Shown here in pieces: positions 1 to 6,278 of a stretch of 7,902 nt of DNA. The first letter of the stretch is position 1. Each line of letters opens with the position of its first letter. A program made the position numbers and the translations under genes. This DNA comes from Bacillota bacterium (GTDB lineage: Bacteria > Bacillota > Clostridia > Christensenellales > CAG-138). Below the pieces are notes generated by a model, which worked only from the letters and a program-made list of their open reading frames with translations, searched no databases and was not told where the DNA came from. The stretch spans positions 1 through 7,902 of the forward strand of contig JAEZIE010000201.1 of assembly GCA_023416175.1 (NCBI GenBank). Direction: 5' to 3'.

Positions 1-1103
1 GGGGCGGTGCCCTTGCTTTCGGCCTTCATGGCCTTCATTTGGTTGGTCGCGGCTTCCAGGTCCACGTCATCGCCCTTTTGCCGTTTGACAAAGGGAATGG
101 CGACGAGCATGGCCACCGCAGCGGAAACAAGTACACCCAGAAGCACCTTAAGTAAATCAGGTAAAGGCGACATGATGATGACCATGATGATGCTGCCCGG
201 AGCCGGCGGCCCATTCAGACCGGCGTTCAAAAGGGAGAATACCGCAAGGCCGGATGCGCCGCCCGCGATGGCGGAAAGCAACAGCGCCGGGTTGGCTAGG
301 ATATACGGGAAATAGATTTCGTGGATACCGCCCAGGAAATGGATGATGATTGAGCCGGGGGCGGAAGCTTTGACGTTGCCCTTGCCAAACAGCCAGCAGG
401 CTAAAAGCACGCCAAGGCCGGGGCCGGGGTTGGCTTCCACCAGGTACATGATGGATTTCCCGAATTCCTTAACCTGCTCCGCACCGATCGGCCCCATAAT
501 ACCATGGTTGATGGCGTTGTTCAAGAACAGCACCTTTGCGGGTTCCACAAAGAGCGAGATCGCGGGCAGCACGTGGATGTTGTTGATAAACGTCGCACCC
601 GCCGTCAGGAACGCTGTGATGGCCTGTACAATCGGCCCGATAACCAGGTAACCCAACAGTGCCAGCACCATGGCGAGAATGCCCAGGCCGAAGTTGTTGA
701 CGAGCATTTCAAAGCCTGCGCGGATCTTCCCCTCAACCGCACGGTCAAACATTTTCATGGCCCAGCCGGCCAAGGGACCTATGAGCATGGCACCCATGAT
801 CATGGTGACTTCTGTGCCGATGATGACGCCCATTGTCGCAACAGCGCCCGCTATGCCGCCGCGCAGGCCTCCCACTATTCTGCCGCCCGTGTAACCTACG
901 AGTATGGGCAACAGGAAGCGGAGTATCGGCCCCACCATGCTTGCAAACCCTTCATGAGGGAACAAGCCGGCCGGGATAAAGAGCGATGTGATAAAGCCCC
1001 ACGCGATAAATGCGCCGATGTTCGGCATAATCATGCCGCTCATGAACCGGCCGATTTTTTGTACGGTCTGCTTGCCGCTTTTGGTTTTGACTGCAGTTTC
1101 CAT
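1..1103 (-). CDS. mtlA: PTS mannitol transporter EIIC domain (MtlA), 3' end outside window
   Basis: Mannitol-specific EII permease of the phosphotransferase system; it imports mannitol across the cytoplasmic membrane and releases mannitol 1-phosphate. The reverse strand is open for 367 codons without a stop up to the left edge. The protein closely follows the MtlA EIIC family: MPNIGAFIAWGF at residues 26-37, GYTGGRIVGG at 70-79, FEMLVNNF at 131-138, EPAKVLFLNNAINHG at 187-201, EANPGPG at 223-229, and the substrate-site motif GIHEIYFPY at 259-267 (E262 corresponds to the Glu tied to mannitol binding in E. coli MtlA). Long hydrophobic stretches fit a polytopic membrane protein. About residue 340 onward is a charged linker (AATNQMKAMKAESKG) that normally leads into EIIB, so EIIB and any EIIA lie beyond the window. 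I chose the ATG at 1103-1101 because GGAGGGG lies just upstream. An in-frame ATG at 1115-1113 has that SD downstream of it and no good SD of its own. Other mtl genes would be expected to the left. Confidence 0.95.
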   Translation of the reverse strand, partial: METAVKTKSGKQTVQKIGRFMSGMIMPNIGAFIAWGFITSLFIPAGLFPHEGFASMVGPILRFLLPILVGYTGGRIVGGLRGGIAGAVATMGVIIGTEVTMIMGAMLIGPLAGWAMKMFDRAVEGKIRAGFEMLVNNFGLGILAMVLALLGYLVIGPIVQAITAFLTAGATFINNIHVLPAISLFVEPAKVLFLNNAINHGIMGPIGAEQVKEFGKSIMYLVEANPGPGLGVLLACWLFGKGNVKASAPGSIIIHFLGGIHEIYFPYILANPALLLSAIAGGASGLAVFSLLNAGLNGPPAPGSIIMVIIMSPLPDLLKVLLGVLVSAAVAMLVAIPFVKRQKGDDVDLEAATNQMKAMKAESKGTA

Positions 1104-1280
1104 ATACCCCTCCATATTCTTTTTTCTGCGATGGATTGTACGGATTGTGAAGTTTGTTTTGCCGGCAAACGATGTGATGAAGGATGAGTCCCGGGTGCCT
1201 GAAGAGTTCTTCATTGCGCATGGCACCATAGATGCGGGTTCCTTCGAGGTACATTGGTATACTGTAATTTTCATGCATAC
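1104..1280 (-). other. Long putative 5' leader of mtlA
   Basis: If transcription starts about 7 bases after the proposed -10 (1292-1287), the mtlA leader is about 177 nt, far longer than the roughly 36-nt leaders inferred for dapF and glmS. It contains a perfect 12-bp palindrome TTTGCCGGCAAA (1158-1169) and a GAAGA/TCTTC dyad (1201-1212). A reverse-strand reading frame begins at 1305 and overlaps the mtlA start out of frame, but it has no family resemblance and no properly spaced SD, so I do not call it. I see no known riboswitch class. Confidence 0.3.
1107..1113 (-). promoter_or_regulatory. Ribosome binding site of mtlA
   Basis: GGAGGGG on the minus strand, separated by TAT from the ATG at 1103. 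It decides between two in-frame ATGs (1115 and 1103): the SD sits between them, so only the downstream one can use it. Spacing is slightly short, so some doubt remains. Confidence 0.7.
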
Positions 1281-1286
1281 GGCCCG

Positions 1287-1315
1287 ATATTACAAGGGAG
1301 AACATCCTCCCATTT
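1287..1315 (-). promoter_or_regulatory. Candidate mtlA promoter, weak -35
   Basis: On the minus strand a good -10 (TAATAT, 1292-1287) lies 17 bases from a poor -35 (AAATGG, 1315-1310). A good -10 with a poor -35 is typical of activator-dependent promoters. Mannitol operons of Firmicutes are commonly switched on by the PRD-type activator MtlR. The spacer also holds a small dyad, GGGAG-N6-CTCCC (1296-1311). No start site has been mapped, so this is a sequence-based guess. Confidence 0.4.
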
Positions 1316-1337
1316 TGTCAGATATGGTTCATGACAA
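1315..1337. promoter_or_regulatory. Inverted repeat, candidate MtlR-type operator
   Basis: Perfect 6-bp arms, TTGTCA-N11-TGACAA, abutting the weak -35 of the proposed mtlA promoter on its upstream side, where an activator would bind. From memory, the Firmicute MtlR site has outer arms TTGnCA...TGnCAA with a shorter gap of about 8. The arms here fit but the gap is 3 longer, so the match is partial. Confidence 0.4.
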
Positions 1338-1352
1338 GAATTGCCGTCTGAC

Positions 1353-1381
1353 TAAAAAAGGACCCCCAAAAGCGGGAGTCC
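1353..1381 (-). terminator. Rho-independent terminator of fhs
   Basis: Read on the minus strand: GGACTCCC (1381-1374), a 6-base loop, GGGGGTCC (1367-1360), then a run of six T starting at once. The 8-bp stem has one G-U pair. It is the only clear minus-strand terminator after the fhs stop at 1499, giving an fhs 3' untranslated region of about 145 nt. It should also insulate mtlA from fhs transcription. Confidence 0.85.
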
Positions 1382-1442
1382 GGAAACGGCGCAGCGTTTT
1401 TTAATGCGTATATCCTTTGTCATATATGCCCCACATTCTGGT

Positions 1443-1480
1443 GGGCGGAAGCCGATATCGGCGGACCGCCCCGCTTTTTT
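1443..1480 (+). terminator. Plus-strand hairpin with T-run, no obvious upstream gene
   Basis: GGGCGG (1443-1448) pairs with CCGCCC (1466-1471). Inside lies the perfect palindrome GCCGATATCGGC (1451-1462), which can extend the hairpin past a small internal loop. CGC and six T (1475-1480) follow, the shape of an intrinsic terminator read left to right. Both annotated genes here are on the minus strand, so it may block antisense transcription into fhs, end an unrecognised RNA, or act only as a structure in the fhs 3' untranslated region. Confidence 0.4.
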
Positions 1481-1498
1481 GTGGAACTCATGTCCGGC

Positions 1499-3169
1499 CT
1501 AGAACAGCCCGGTAATTCTCCCCGCTTCATCCACATCGATCTTTTCCGCAGCGGGTACTTTGGGAAGGCCGGGCATGGTCATAATATCTCCGGTGAGCGC
1601 GACAATAAAGCCCGCCCCGGCACTTACTTTGAGATTGCGGACGGTGACGGTAAAGCCTTCGGGCGCGCCCAAAAGCGCCGCGTTGTCCGAAAAACTGTAC
1701 TGTGTCTTCGCCATGCAGACGGGAAGATTGCCTAAGCCGAGCTCGGTGAGTTGCGCCGCCTGCTTCTTCGCCGCGGGCAAAAGCTCTGCCCCGGCGCCGT
1801 GGTAGACCTTTTTTACGATTGCGTTGAGCTTTTCCGCAATCGTAAGCTCTGTATCATAGCAATAACGGAACGCACTTTCCTGCTCGCAGAGCTTGACGAC
1901 TTCTTCCGCAAGCGCCATGCCTCCCTCGCCGCCCTTGGCCCAAACCTCGGACAGTACCGCGTTGATGCCCAATATTCTGCACTGCTCCTGCACAAGAGCA
2001 ATTTCCGCTTCCGTATCGGTGGGGAAACGGTTGAGCGCCACCACGCAGTTTAGGCCGAACACATCTTTGATGTTCTCCACATGGCGCAATAGATTGGGAA
2101 GCCCTGCCTGTAGTGCAGATAGATTTTCCTGCTGCAGTGTACCCTTTTGCGCGCCGCCGTGGTGCTTAAGCGCGCGTATGGTGGCCACGACCACAACGGC
2201 GGAGGGAACCAAGCCCGCTAAGCGGCATTTGATATCAAAGAACTTTTCCGCCCCAAGGTCTGCGCCAAAACCAGCCTCGGTAATGGCATAATCCCCGAGC
2301 TTGAGTGCCATTTGAGTGGCAATCACGGAATTGCAGCCATGCGCAATATTGGCGAACGGCCCTCCGTGGACGAGCGCAGGCGTGCCTTCGAGTGTTTGTA
2401 CAAGATTGGGCAATAACGCGTCGCGCAAAAGCGCCGTCAGTGCGCCTTCAGCGTGCAGATCCCCTGCGGTGACGGGTTGGTTTTCATAGGTATACGCTAC
2501 GATAATACGCGCGAGCTTTTCTTTGAGCATGGAAATACTCTCAGAAAGGCAGAGCACGGCCATGACCTCGGACGCGGCGGTGATGTCAAACCCGTCCTCG
2601 CGCGGCGTACCTGCCGCTGTCCCGCCCAGACCGCCGACAACATTCCTTAACTGCCTGTCGTTCATATCCATGCAGCGCCGCCAGGTGACACGGCGGGGAT
2701 CAATCCCGAGTGCGTTGCCCTGGTAAATATGGTTGTCGATCATCGCGGCAAGGAGGTTGTTCGCCGCGCCAATCGCGTGTAAGTCCCCAGTAAAATGCAG
2801 GTTGATGTCCTCCATGGGCACCACCTGCGCGTAACCGCCGCCCGCGGCGCCGCCCTTCATGCCGAATACCGGCCCAAGCGAGGGCTCCCGCAGGGCCACG
2901 CACGTACGCTTGCCCAGCCGGTTTAACCCATCCGCCAGGCCCACGGTGGTGGTCGTCTTCCCTTCCCCGGCGGGGGTGGGGTTGATGGCGGTAACGAGTA
3001 CCAGCTTGCCGTCTGGCCGCTCTTCCTTTAGCAACTCAAGGGAAACCTTTGCTTTATACGTTCCGTAAGGGGTCAGGTGTTCCGGCACGATCCGCGCCAT
3101 ATCCGCAATTTTTTGGATAGGCTGGATTTTCGCGTTCTGGGCGATTTCGATATCGGATGGAATATGCAT
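1499..3169 (-). CDS. fhs: Formate--tetrahydrofolate ligase
   Basis: Cytoplasmic enzyme that makes 10-formyl-tetrahydrofolate from formate, tetrahydrofolate and ATP. It feeds purine synthesis and Met-tRNA formylation, and in acetogens the methyl branch of the Wood-Ljungdahl pathway. The protein is 556 residues, the usual family length, and is complete. It begins with the conserved SDIEIAQ segment (residues 5-11). The nucleotide-binding loop PTPAGEGKT is at 64-72, REPSLGPVFGMKGGAAGG at 94-111, YAQVVPMEDINLHFTGD at 113-129, PFANIAHGCNS at 271-281 and EAGFGADLGAEKFFD at 298-312. The C-terminal PVCMAKTQYSFSDN and GFIVALTGDIMTMPGLPK segments are also present. The start fits the family N terminus, but its SD is weak: a GGGAAAG-like stretch about 10 bases upstream. 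It stands alone, divergent from dapF, with a terminator downstream. Fhs alone does not prove acetogenesis. Confidence 0.98.
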   Translation of the reverse strand: MHIPSDIEIAQNAKIQPIQKIADMARIVPEHLTPYGTYKAKVSLELLKEERPDGKLVLVTAINPTPAGEGKTTTTVGLADGLNRLGKRTCVALREPSLGPVFGMKGGAAGGGYAQVVPMEDINLHFTGDLHAIGAANNLLAAMIDNHIYQGNALGIDPRRVTWRRCMDMNDRQLRNVVGGLGGTAAGTPREDGFDITAASEVMAVLCLSESISMLKEKLARIIVAYTYENQPVTAGDLHAEGALTALLRDALLPNLVQTLEGTPALVHGGPFANIAHGCNSVIATQMALKLGDYAITEAGFGADLGAEKFFDIKCRLAGLVPSAVVVVATIRALKHHGGAQKGTLQQENLSALQAGLPNLLRHVENIKDVFGLNCVVALNRFPTDTEAEIALVQEQCRILGINAVLSEVWAKGGEGGMALAEEVVKLCEQESAFRYCYDTELTIAEKLNAIVKKVYHGAGAELLPAAKKQAAQLTELGLGNLPVCMAKTQYSFSDNAALLGAPEGFTVTVRNLKVSAGAGFIVALTGDIMTMPGLPKVPAAEKIDVDEAGRITGLF

Positions 3170-3206
3170 GTCAGATCTTTCCCGCCTTCTTTTTGTTTCT
3201 TTTTAC

Positions 3207-3230
3207 CCGGCATCATATTATCATGTCCGG
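3207..3230. promoter_or_regulatory. Near-palindrome over a possible fhs -10
   Basis: CCGG flanks a near-palindromic 15-mer (3211-3225; 12 of 15 positions match its reverse complement). A TAATAT on the minus strand (3220-3215) inside it could be the fhs -10, about 45 bases before the start codon. The -35 position (AAAGAA) is poor. This could be an operator over a weak promoter, or chance in AT-rich DNA. Confidence 0.25.
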
Positions 3231-3427
3231 AATTTTCTTCTTTTTGAATGCTGAATCAAATATGTACCTGATACTAAAATAATATAAATTTCGGCGGCTG
3301 TACAGCCCGCGCTGTCTTAAAAAATCAGCGAGCAGACGAATATATGATCCCGTGATGGGCAACAGGGATATGTTACCATGGTGTAAACACTTTCTGCCGT
3401 GTGGTGCAAAACCGGGAACGGATGCAG

Positions 3428-3444
3428 TATAATGAACTAGTTCA
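3428..3444 (+). promoter_or_regulatory. dapF operon -10 with overlapping palindrome
   Basis: A perfect consensus -10, TATAAT (3428-3433), lies about 44 bases upstream of the dapF start codon. The -35 region (TGCAAA, 17 bases upstream) is weak. The perfect 12-bp palindrome TGAACTAGTTCA (3433-3444) begins on the last base of the -10 and covers the expected start site near 3440, a classic place for a repressor. The -10 is well supported; regulation is inferred. Confidence 0.55.
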
Positions 3445-3476
3445 GTACTGCCCCATCAAAAAGCAGGAGGCAATCT

Positions 3477-4316
3477 ATGCGCTTTACCAAGGTACACGGG
3501 CTTGGAAATGACTTCCTATTGATTGACGCCATACAAACGCCAGCGCGGGACTACAACTCCATAGCGCCTATTCTTTGCCACCGCCAGACTGGCGTAGGTG
3601 CGGACGGGCTTTTGATCGTACTGCCTTCCTCCGTTTGCGACATCCGCATGCGTATCATCAACGCAGACGGCAGCGAAGCGGAAATGTGTGGCAACGGCAT
3701 CCGCGCGTTCTCCAAATACGTTTACGAACGGGGACTTGTAAAAAAGCAGACGTTCACCGTGGAAACGCTTGCAGGTACCATCAAACCGCAGCTGCTGCTG
3801 GATGAAAACGGGCGCGTGACCAGCGTGCGCGTGGATATGGGCAAGCCCTTGTTTGACTGCGCGGATGTACCTGCATTGGGCAAAGGGGAGTGCCTCAACC
3901 GCAGCTTAACCGCCTTAGACAAGGAATTTACTTACTCCTCCGTGCGCATGGGCGTACCCCATACGGCGGTGCAGGTGGACGACCCGAAGACGTTTGATCT
4001 AAGGGCCTACGGCCCGGCCATTGAGCGGCATGAAACATTTCCGCAGCGCACCAACGTGAACTTCTTCCGGGTGATCGACCATAACAGCATCGAAATGCGG
4101 ACCTGGGAGCGCGGCGCTGCTGCGACGCTTGCCTGCGGCACGGGTTCCTGCGGTACGGCGGTGCTCTGCGCCAAGAACGGTCTCGTTGGCCGATCCGTGG
4201 ACGTACATCTGGAACTGGGTATCTTACATATCGACTGGGCCGAGGATGATACGGTGTATATGACCGGCCCCGCAGAAATCGTATTTGAAGCCGACTTCCC
4301 CGAGGAAAAGCTGTGA
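3477..4316 (+). CDS. dapF: Diaminopimelate epimerase
   Basis: Interconverts LL- and meso-2,6-diaminopimelate in the cytoplasm without a cofactor, supplying the peptidoglycan cross-linking residue and the lysine precursor. At 279 residues it is normal length and complete. It opens with HGLGNDFLLID (7-17). The first catalytic Cys is C71 in MCGNGIRAF, preceded by NADGSEAE with substrate-binding N62. The second half has RTNVNF (191-196), ER (211-212) and the second catalytic Cys, C220, in ACGTGSC. Two departures from the common pattern: the Asn of the usual GNPH motif is Val (GVPH, 159-162), and the usual GxGET before the second Cys reads GAAAT (213-217). The two-Cys mechanism and overall match make DapF the best call; a related racemase of the same fold is less likely. 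AGGAGG at 3465-3470 fixes the start. The stop overlaps the psuK start. Confidence 0.92.
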   Translation: MRFTKVHGLGNDFLLIDAIQTPARDYNSIAPILCHRQTGVGADGLLIVLPSSVCDIRMRIINADGSEAEMCGNGIRAFSKYVYERGLVKKQTFTVETLAGTIKPQLLLDENGRVTSVRVDMGKPLFDCADVPALGKGECLNRSLTALDKEFTYSSVRMGVPHTAVQVDDPKTFDLRAYGPAIERHETFPQRTNVNFFRVIDHNSIEMRTWERGAAATLACGTGSCGTAVLCAKNGLVGRSVDVHLELGILHIDWAEDDTVYMTGPAEIVFEADFPEEKL

Positions 4317-5245
4317 GTATCCCGCCTGTGGCCGAACCATTCAAAGAAACCACAGTGCCCGTCGTCGTCATCGGCGGGATGAACATGGATGTGTTGGGTA
4401 CGCCGCATGCGCCGCTGCTGCTGCGGGACTCAAACCCCGGCACCGTCGTATTGCGCCCGGGCGGCGTGGGCCGCAACGTCGCATGGGGCGTTGCGCGGCT
4501 TAGCCTGCCGGTGGAGCTCATCACCGCGGTAGGAGATGACGCTTTTGGCGCGGCGCTCTTAAAAAGCTGCCAAGAAGACCATATCGGGACCTCGCATATC
4601 CTCACCGCCCAGTGCGGCAGCGGTACCTACCTGTGCCTGCATGATGCAGACGGCGATATGCTCTATGCCATCAACCAGATGGATGCCATCGAAACGCTTT
4701 CTCCGGAGACTCTTGCCCCGTTTGTTCCCATATGCAACGCAGCGCCGCTCGTGGCGTTGGACGCAAATCTTCCTGCAGCTGCGCTTTCCTATCTAGCTAA
4801 AAACATCACTGTACCATTGTTTGTGGACCCGGTGAGCGCCCATAAGGCTCAGCGCGTATTACCCATACTCCCATACGTACACGCCATCAAGCCAAATAGA
4901 CTTGAGGCGGAGGCTATGACCGGGGTCGATTGTTCCACACTGGACGGCGTACGCCGAGCTGCGGATTTCTTTTTGGAGCGCGGCGTCAGGCGCGTTTATC
5001 TTTCGCTTGGCGCAGATGGCGTTTATTATTCGGATACGGCCCAATCTGGCATACTATCCTCGCTTGTAGAGGGAAGCGATCAGCGGCGCGATACGACCGG
5101 AGCCGGGGATGCAATGACTGCCGCATTGATTTATGGCGAACGGAACGGGTTTGATGTAAAAGCCTGTGCTGAGATTGGCTTACTGGCCGCCCGGGAACGC
5201 ATATTAACAGGAGACCTGACACGCACTTTTTCCCGTATGGCGTAG
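4313..5245 (+). CDS. psuK: Pseudouridine kinase, PfkB family
   Basis: Phosphorylates pseudouridine with ATP to pseudouridine 5'-phosphate, the first step of pseudouridine breakdown. The 310-residue protein has the PfkB ribokinase fold: GGMNMDVLG at 21-29 and NPGTV with PGGVGRN at 49-55, both typical of PsuK, then TAVGDDAFG at 71-79, the mid-domain KPNRLEAEAMTG at 193-204, and the anion-hole and catalytic motif DTTGAGDAM at 260-268 with D266 as the expected base. The start is GTG at 4313-4315, inside the last codons of dapF (GTGA overlap), with GAGGA 6 bases upstream, so translation is probably coupled to dapF. Family motifs alone could fit other nucleoside kinases, but psuG directly downstream makes pseudouridine the likely substrate. 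No pseudouridine transporter is in view. Confidence 0.9.
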   Translation: MSIPPVAEPFKETTVPVVVIGGMNMDVLGTPHAPLLLRDSNPGTVVLRPGGVGRNVAWGVARLSLPVELITAVGDDAFGAALLKSCQEDHIGTSHILTAQCGSGTYLCLHDADGDMLYAINQMDAIETLSPETLAPFVPICNAAPLVALDANLPAAALSYLAKNITVPLFVDPVSAHKAQRVLPILPYVHAIKPNRLEAEAMTGVDCSTLDGVRRAADFFLERGVRRVYLSLGADGVYYSDTAQSGILSSLVEGSDQRRDTTGAGDAMTAALIYGERNGFDVKACAEIGLLAARERILTGDLTRTFSRMA

Positions 5246-5260
5246 TGCGCGCATATAATA

Positions 5261-5266
5261 AAGGAG
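5261..5266 (+). promoter_or_regulatory. Ribosome binding site of psuG
   Basis: AAGGAG lies 8 bases before the ATG at 5275. It argues against the longer frame opening at GTG 5245, which overlaps the psuK stop and would add ten residues unlike the PsuG family. Confidence 0.8.
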
Positions 5267-5274
5267 ACACGATC

Positions 5275-6189
5275 ATGACAAATAGCACCCCCCTGCTTTC
5301 CATCAGCCCCAAGGTGCAGCAGGCTCTCAATGAAGGCCGTCCGGTAATTGCCCTTGAGAGCACCATCATCTCGCACGGCATGCCCTACCCGGAAAACGTG
5401 AAGACGGCTTTATCCTGCGAGCGTATCGCACGCGAAGCGGGCGCGGAACCCGCGACCATCGCCGTCATCGGCGGTAAGTTGGGCGCGGGCCTGACAGAAG
5501 AGCAGATCGATTATTTTGGTAAGGCAGGTACCGCTGTTGCCAAGGCAAGCAGACGGGATCTTCCCATCCTCTGCGCACAAAAGAAAGACGGCGCGACAAC
5601 GGTTGCGGCAACCATGATCATCGCGGCCATGGCGGGTATCCGCGTATTCGCCACCGGAGGTATCGGCGGCGTTCACCGGGGTGCACAAACCACCATGGAT
5701 ATTTCCGCGGACCTTGAGGAACTGAGCCATACCCCTGTCGCTGTCGTCTGCGCGGGCGCAAAGAGCATACTGGACCTAGGCCTGACTCTTGAATACTTAG
5801 AAACCAAGGGCGTCCCCGTTATCGGCTATGGCACCAAGGAACTTCCCGCATTCTTTACCCGCAAAAGCGGCTTTGCGGTAGACTACCGCATGGATACGCC
5901 GGAGGAGATCGCAGCCTCCATCCGCATGCAGAGCGATTTGGGCTACCCAGGCGGCATGCTCATTACAAACCCCATCCCGGAGGAATATTCTCTCAACTCC
6001 GACGTCATGCAAAAAGCGGTTGACCAGGCGTTAAGGGAAGCGCAGGAGCAGAGCATACACGGCAAGGACTCCACCCCCTTCCTGCTGGCACGGGTGAAGG
6101 AATTGACCGGAGGGGAGAGCCTTGCTTCCAACATCCAGCTTGTTTACAACAACGTTCGGCTTGCCGCCGCCATCGCCTGCGCGCTGTAG
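5275..6189 (+). CDS. psuG: Pseudouridine-5'-phosphate glycosidase
   Basis: Cleaves the C-C glycosidic bond of pseudouridine 5'-phosphate to uracil and ribose 5-phosphate; the reaction is reversible and needs a divalent metal. With the start at 5275 the protein is 304 residues, normal for PsuG. Conserved blocks in order: ALESTIISHGMPYPEN at 26-41 (E28), AVIGGKLGAGL at 63-73, KASRRDLP at 90-97 (K90), KDGATTVAATM at 104-114, FATGGIGGVHRG at 125-136 (H134), TMDISADL at 140-147 (D146), CAGAKSILD at 159-167 (K163) and LGYPGGMLITNPIPEEY at 222-238. E28, K90, H134, D146 and K163 line up with E31, K93, H137, D149 and K166 of E. coli PsuG as I recall them; K166 forms the Schiff base with the opened ribose. 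It follows psuK by 29 bases in the same operon. No convincing terminator follows before glmS. Confidence 0.97.
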   Translation: MTNSTPLLSISPKVQQALNEGRPVIALESTIISHGMPYPENVKTALSCERIAREAGAEPATIAVIGGKLGAGLTEEQIDYFGKAGTAVAKASRRDLPILCAQKKDGATTVAATMIIAAMAGIRVFATGGIGGVHRGAQTTMDISADLEELSHTPVAVVCAGAKSILDLGLTLEYLETKGVPVIGYGTKELPAFFTRKSGFAVDYRMDTPEEIAASIRMQSDLGYPGGMLITNPIPEEYSLNSDVMQKAVDQALREAQEQSIHGKDSTPFLLARVKELTGGESLASNIQLVYNNVRLAAAIACAL

Positions 6190-6249
6190 TTGTAGGCTAC
6201 CTGACATTCGTCATCGTTGCACCTTGCCGGAAAGTATAGAAGTTCCATT

Positions 6250-6278
6250 TTGCGTTTCAACCGCGTGCAAGGTATAGT
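6250..6278 (+). promoter_or_regulatory. glmS promoter
   Basis: TTGCGT (6250-6255), a 17-base spacer and TATAGT (6273-6278): 4 of 6 and 5 of 6 matches to the sigma-A consensus with ideal spacing. Start expected near 6285, giving a leader of only about 36 nt. An inverted pair ACCTTGC (6221-6227) / GCAAGGT (6267-6273) flanks the -35, its right arm touching the -10; its role is unknown. Confidence 0.65.

Larger units (their letters stand above)
1104..1498. other. mtlA-fhs intergenic region (395 bp)
   Basis: No protein or stable RNA gene is recognised. From right to left it holds the fhs 3' untranslated region with a palindromic hairpin, the fhs terminator, an inverted repeat with the proposed mtlA promoter, and the long mtlA leader. 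Confidence 0.6.
3170..3476. other. Divergent fhs/dapF control region (307 bp)
   Basis: No gene is seen. It holds the possible fhs promoter (3207-3243), an AT-rich stretch near 3270-3292, the perfect palindrome GGCTGTACAGCC (3296-3307) overlapping an ACAGC-CCGC-GCTGT hairpin (3302-3315), a TTAC-CATG-GT-GTAA dyad near 3374-3387, and the dapF promoter and RBS. I found no ZTP- or THF-riboswitch consensus on the fhs side. Confidence 0.5.

Noticed and set aside
504..1187. Long plus-strand reading frame (227 codons) and smaller ones nearby
   Set aside because: They are antisense to mtlA, whose protein matches its family along its whole visible length; the plus-strand products look like nothing known.
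952..1305. Minus-strand frame of 117 codons overlapping the mtlA start
   Set aside because: It is out of frame with mtlA, overlaps about 150 bases of its conserved coding sequence, has no properly spaced RBS and has no recognisable domain.
988..1404. Plus-strand frame of 138 codons that ends before the orphan terminator
   Set aside because: It starts inside antisense mtlA, its hydrophobic part mirrors mtlA, and it has no RBS or family resemblance. The nearby terminator alone is not enough to call a gene.
3928..4605. Minus-strand frame of 225 codons across dapF and psuK
   Set aside because: Shadow of two well-supported plus-strand genes in GC-rich DNA; the product is low-complexity and rich in Arg, Ser and Pro.
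5245..5274. Upstream GTG start for psuG, adding ten residues
   Set aside because: AAGGAG is ideally placed for the ATG at 5275, and the added residues do not fit the family N terminus.
6190..6249. Possible terminator after psuG (TGAC-ATTC-GTCA, 6202-6213)
   Set aside because: A 4-bp stem without a T-run is too weak to call.
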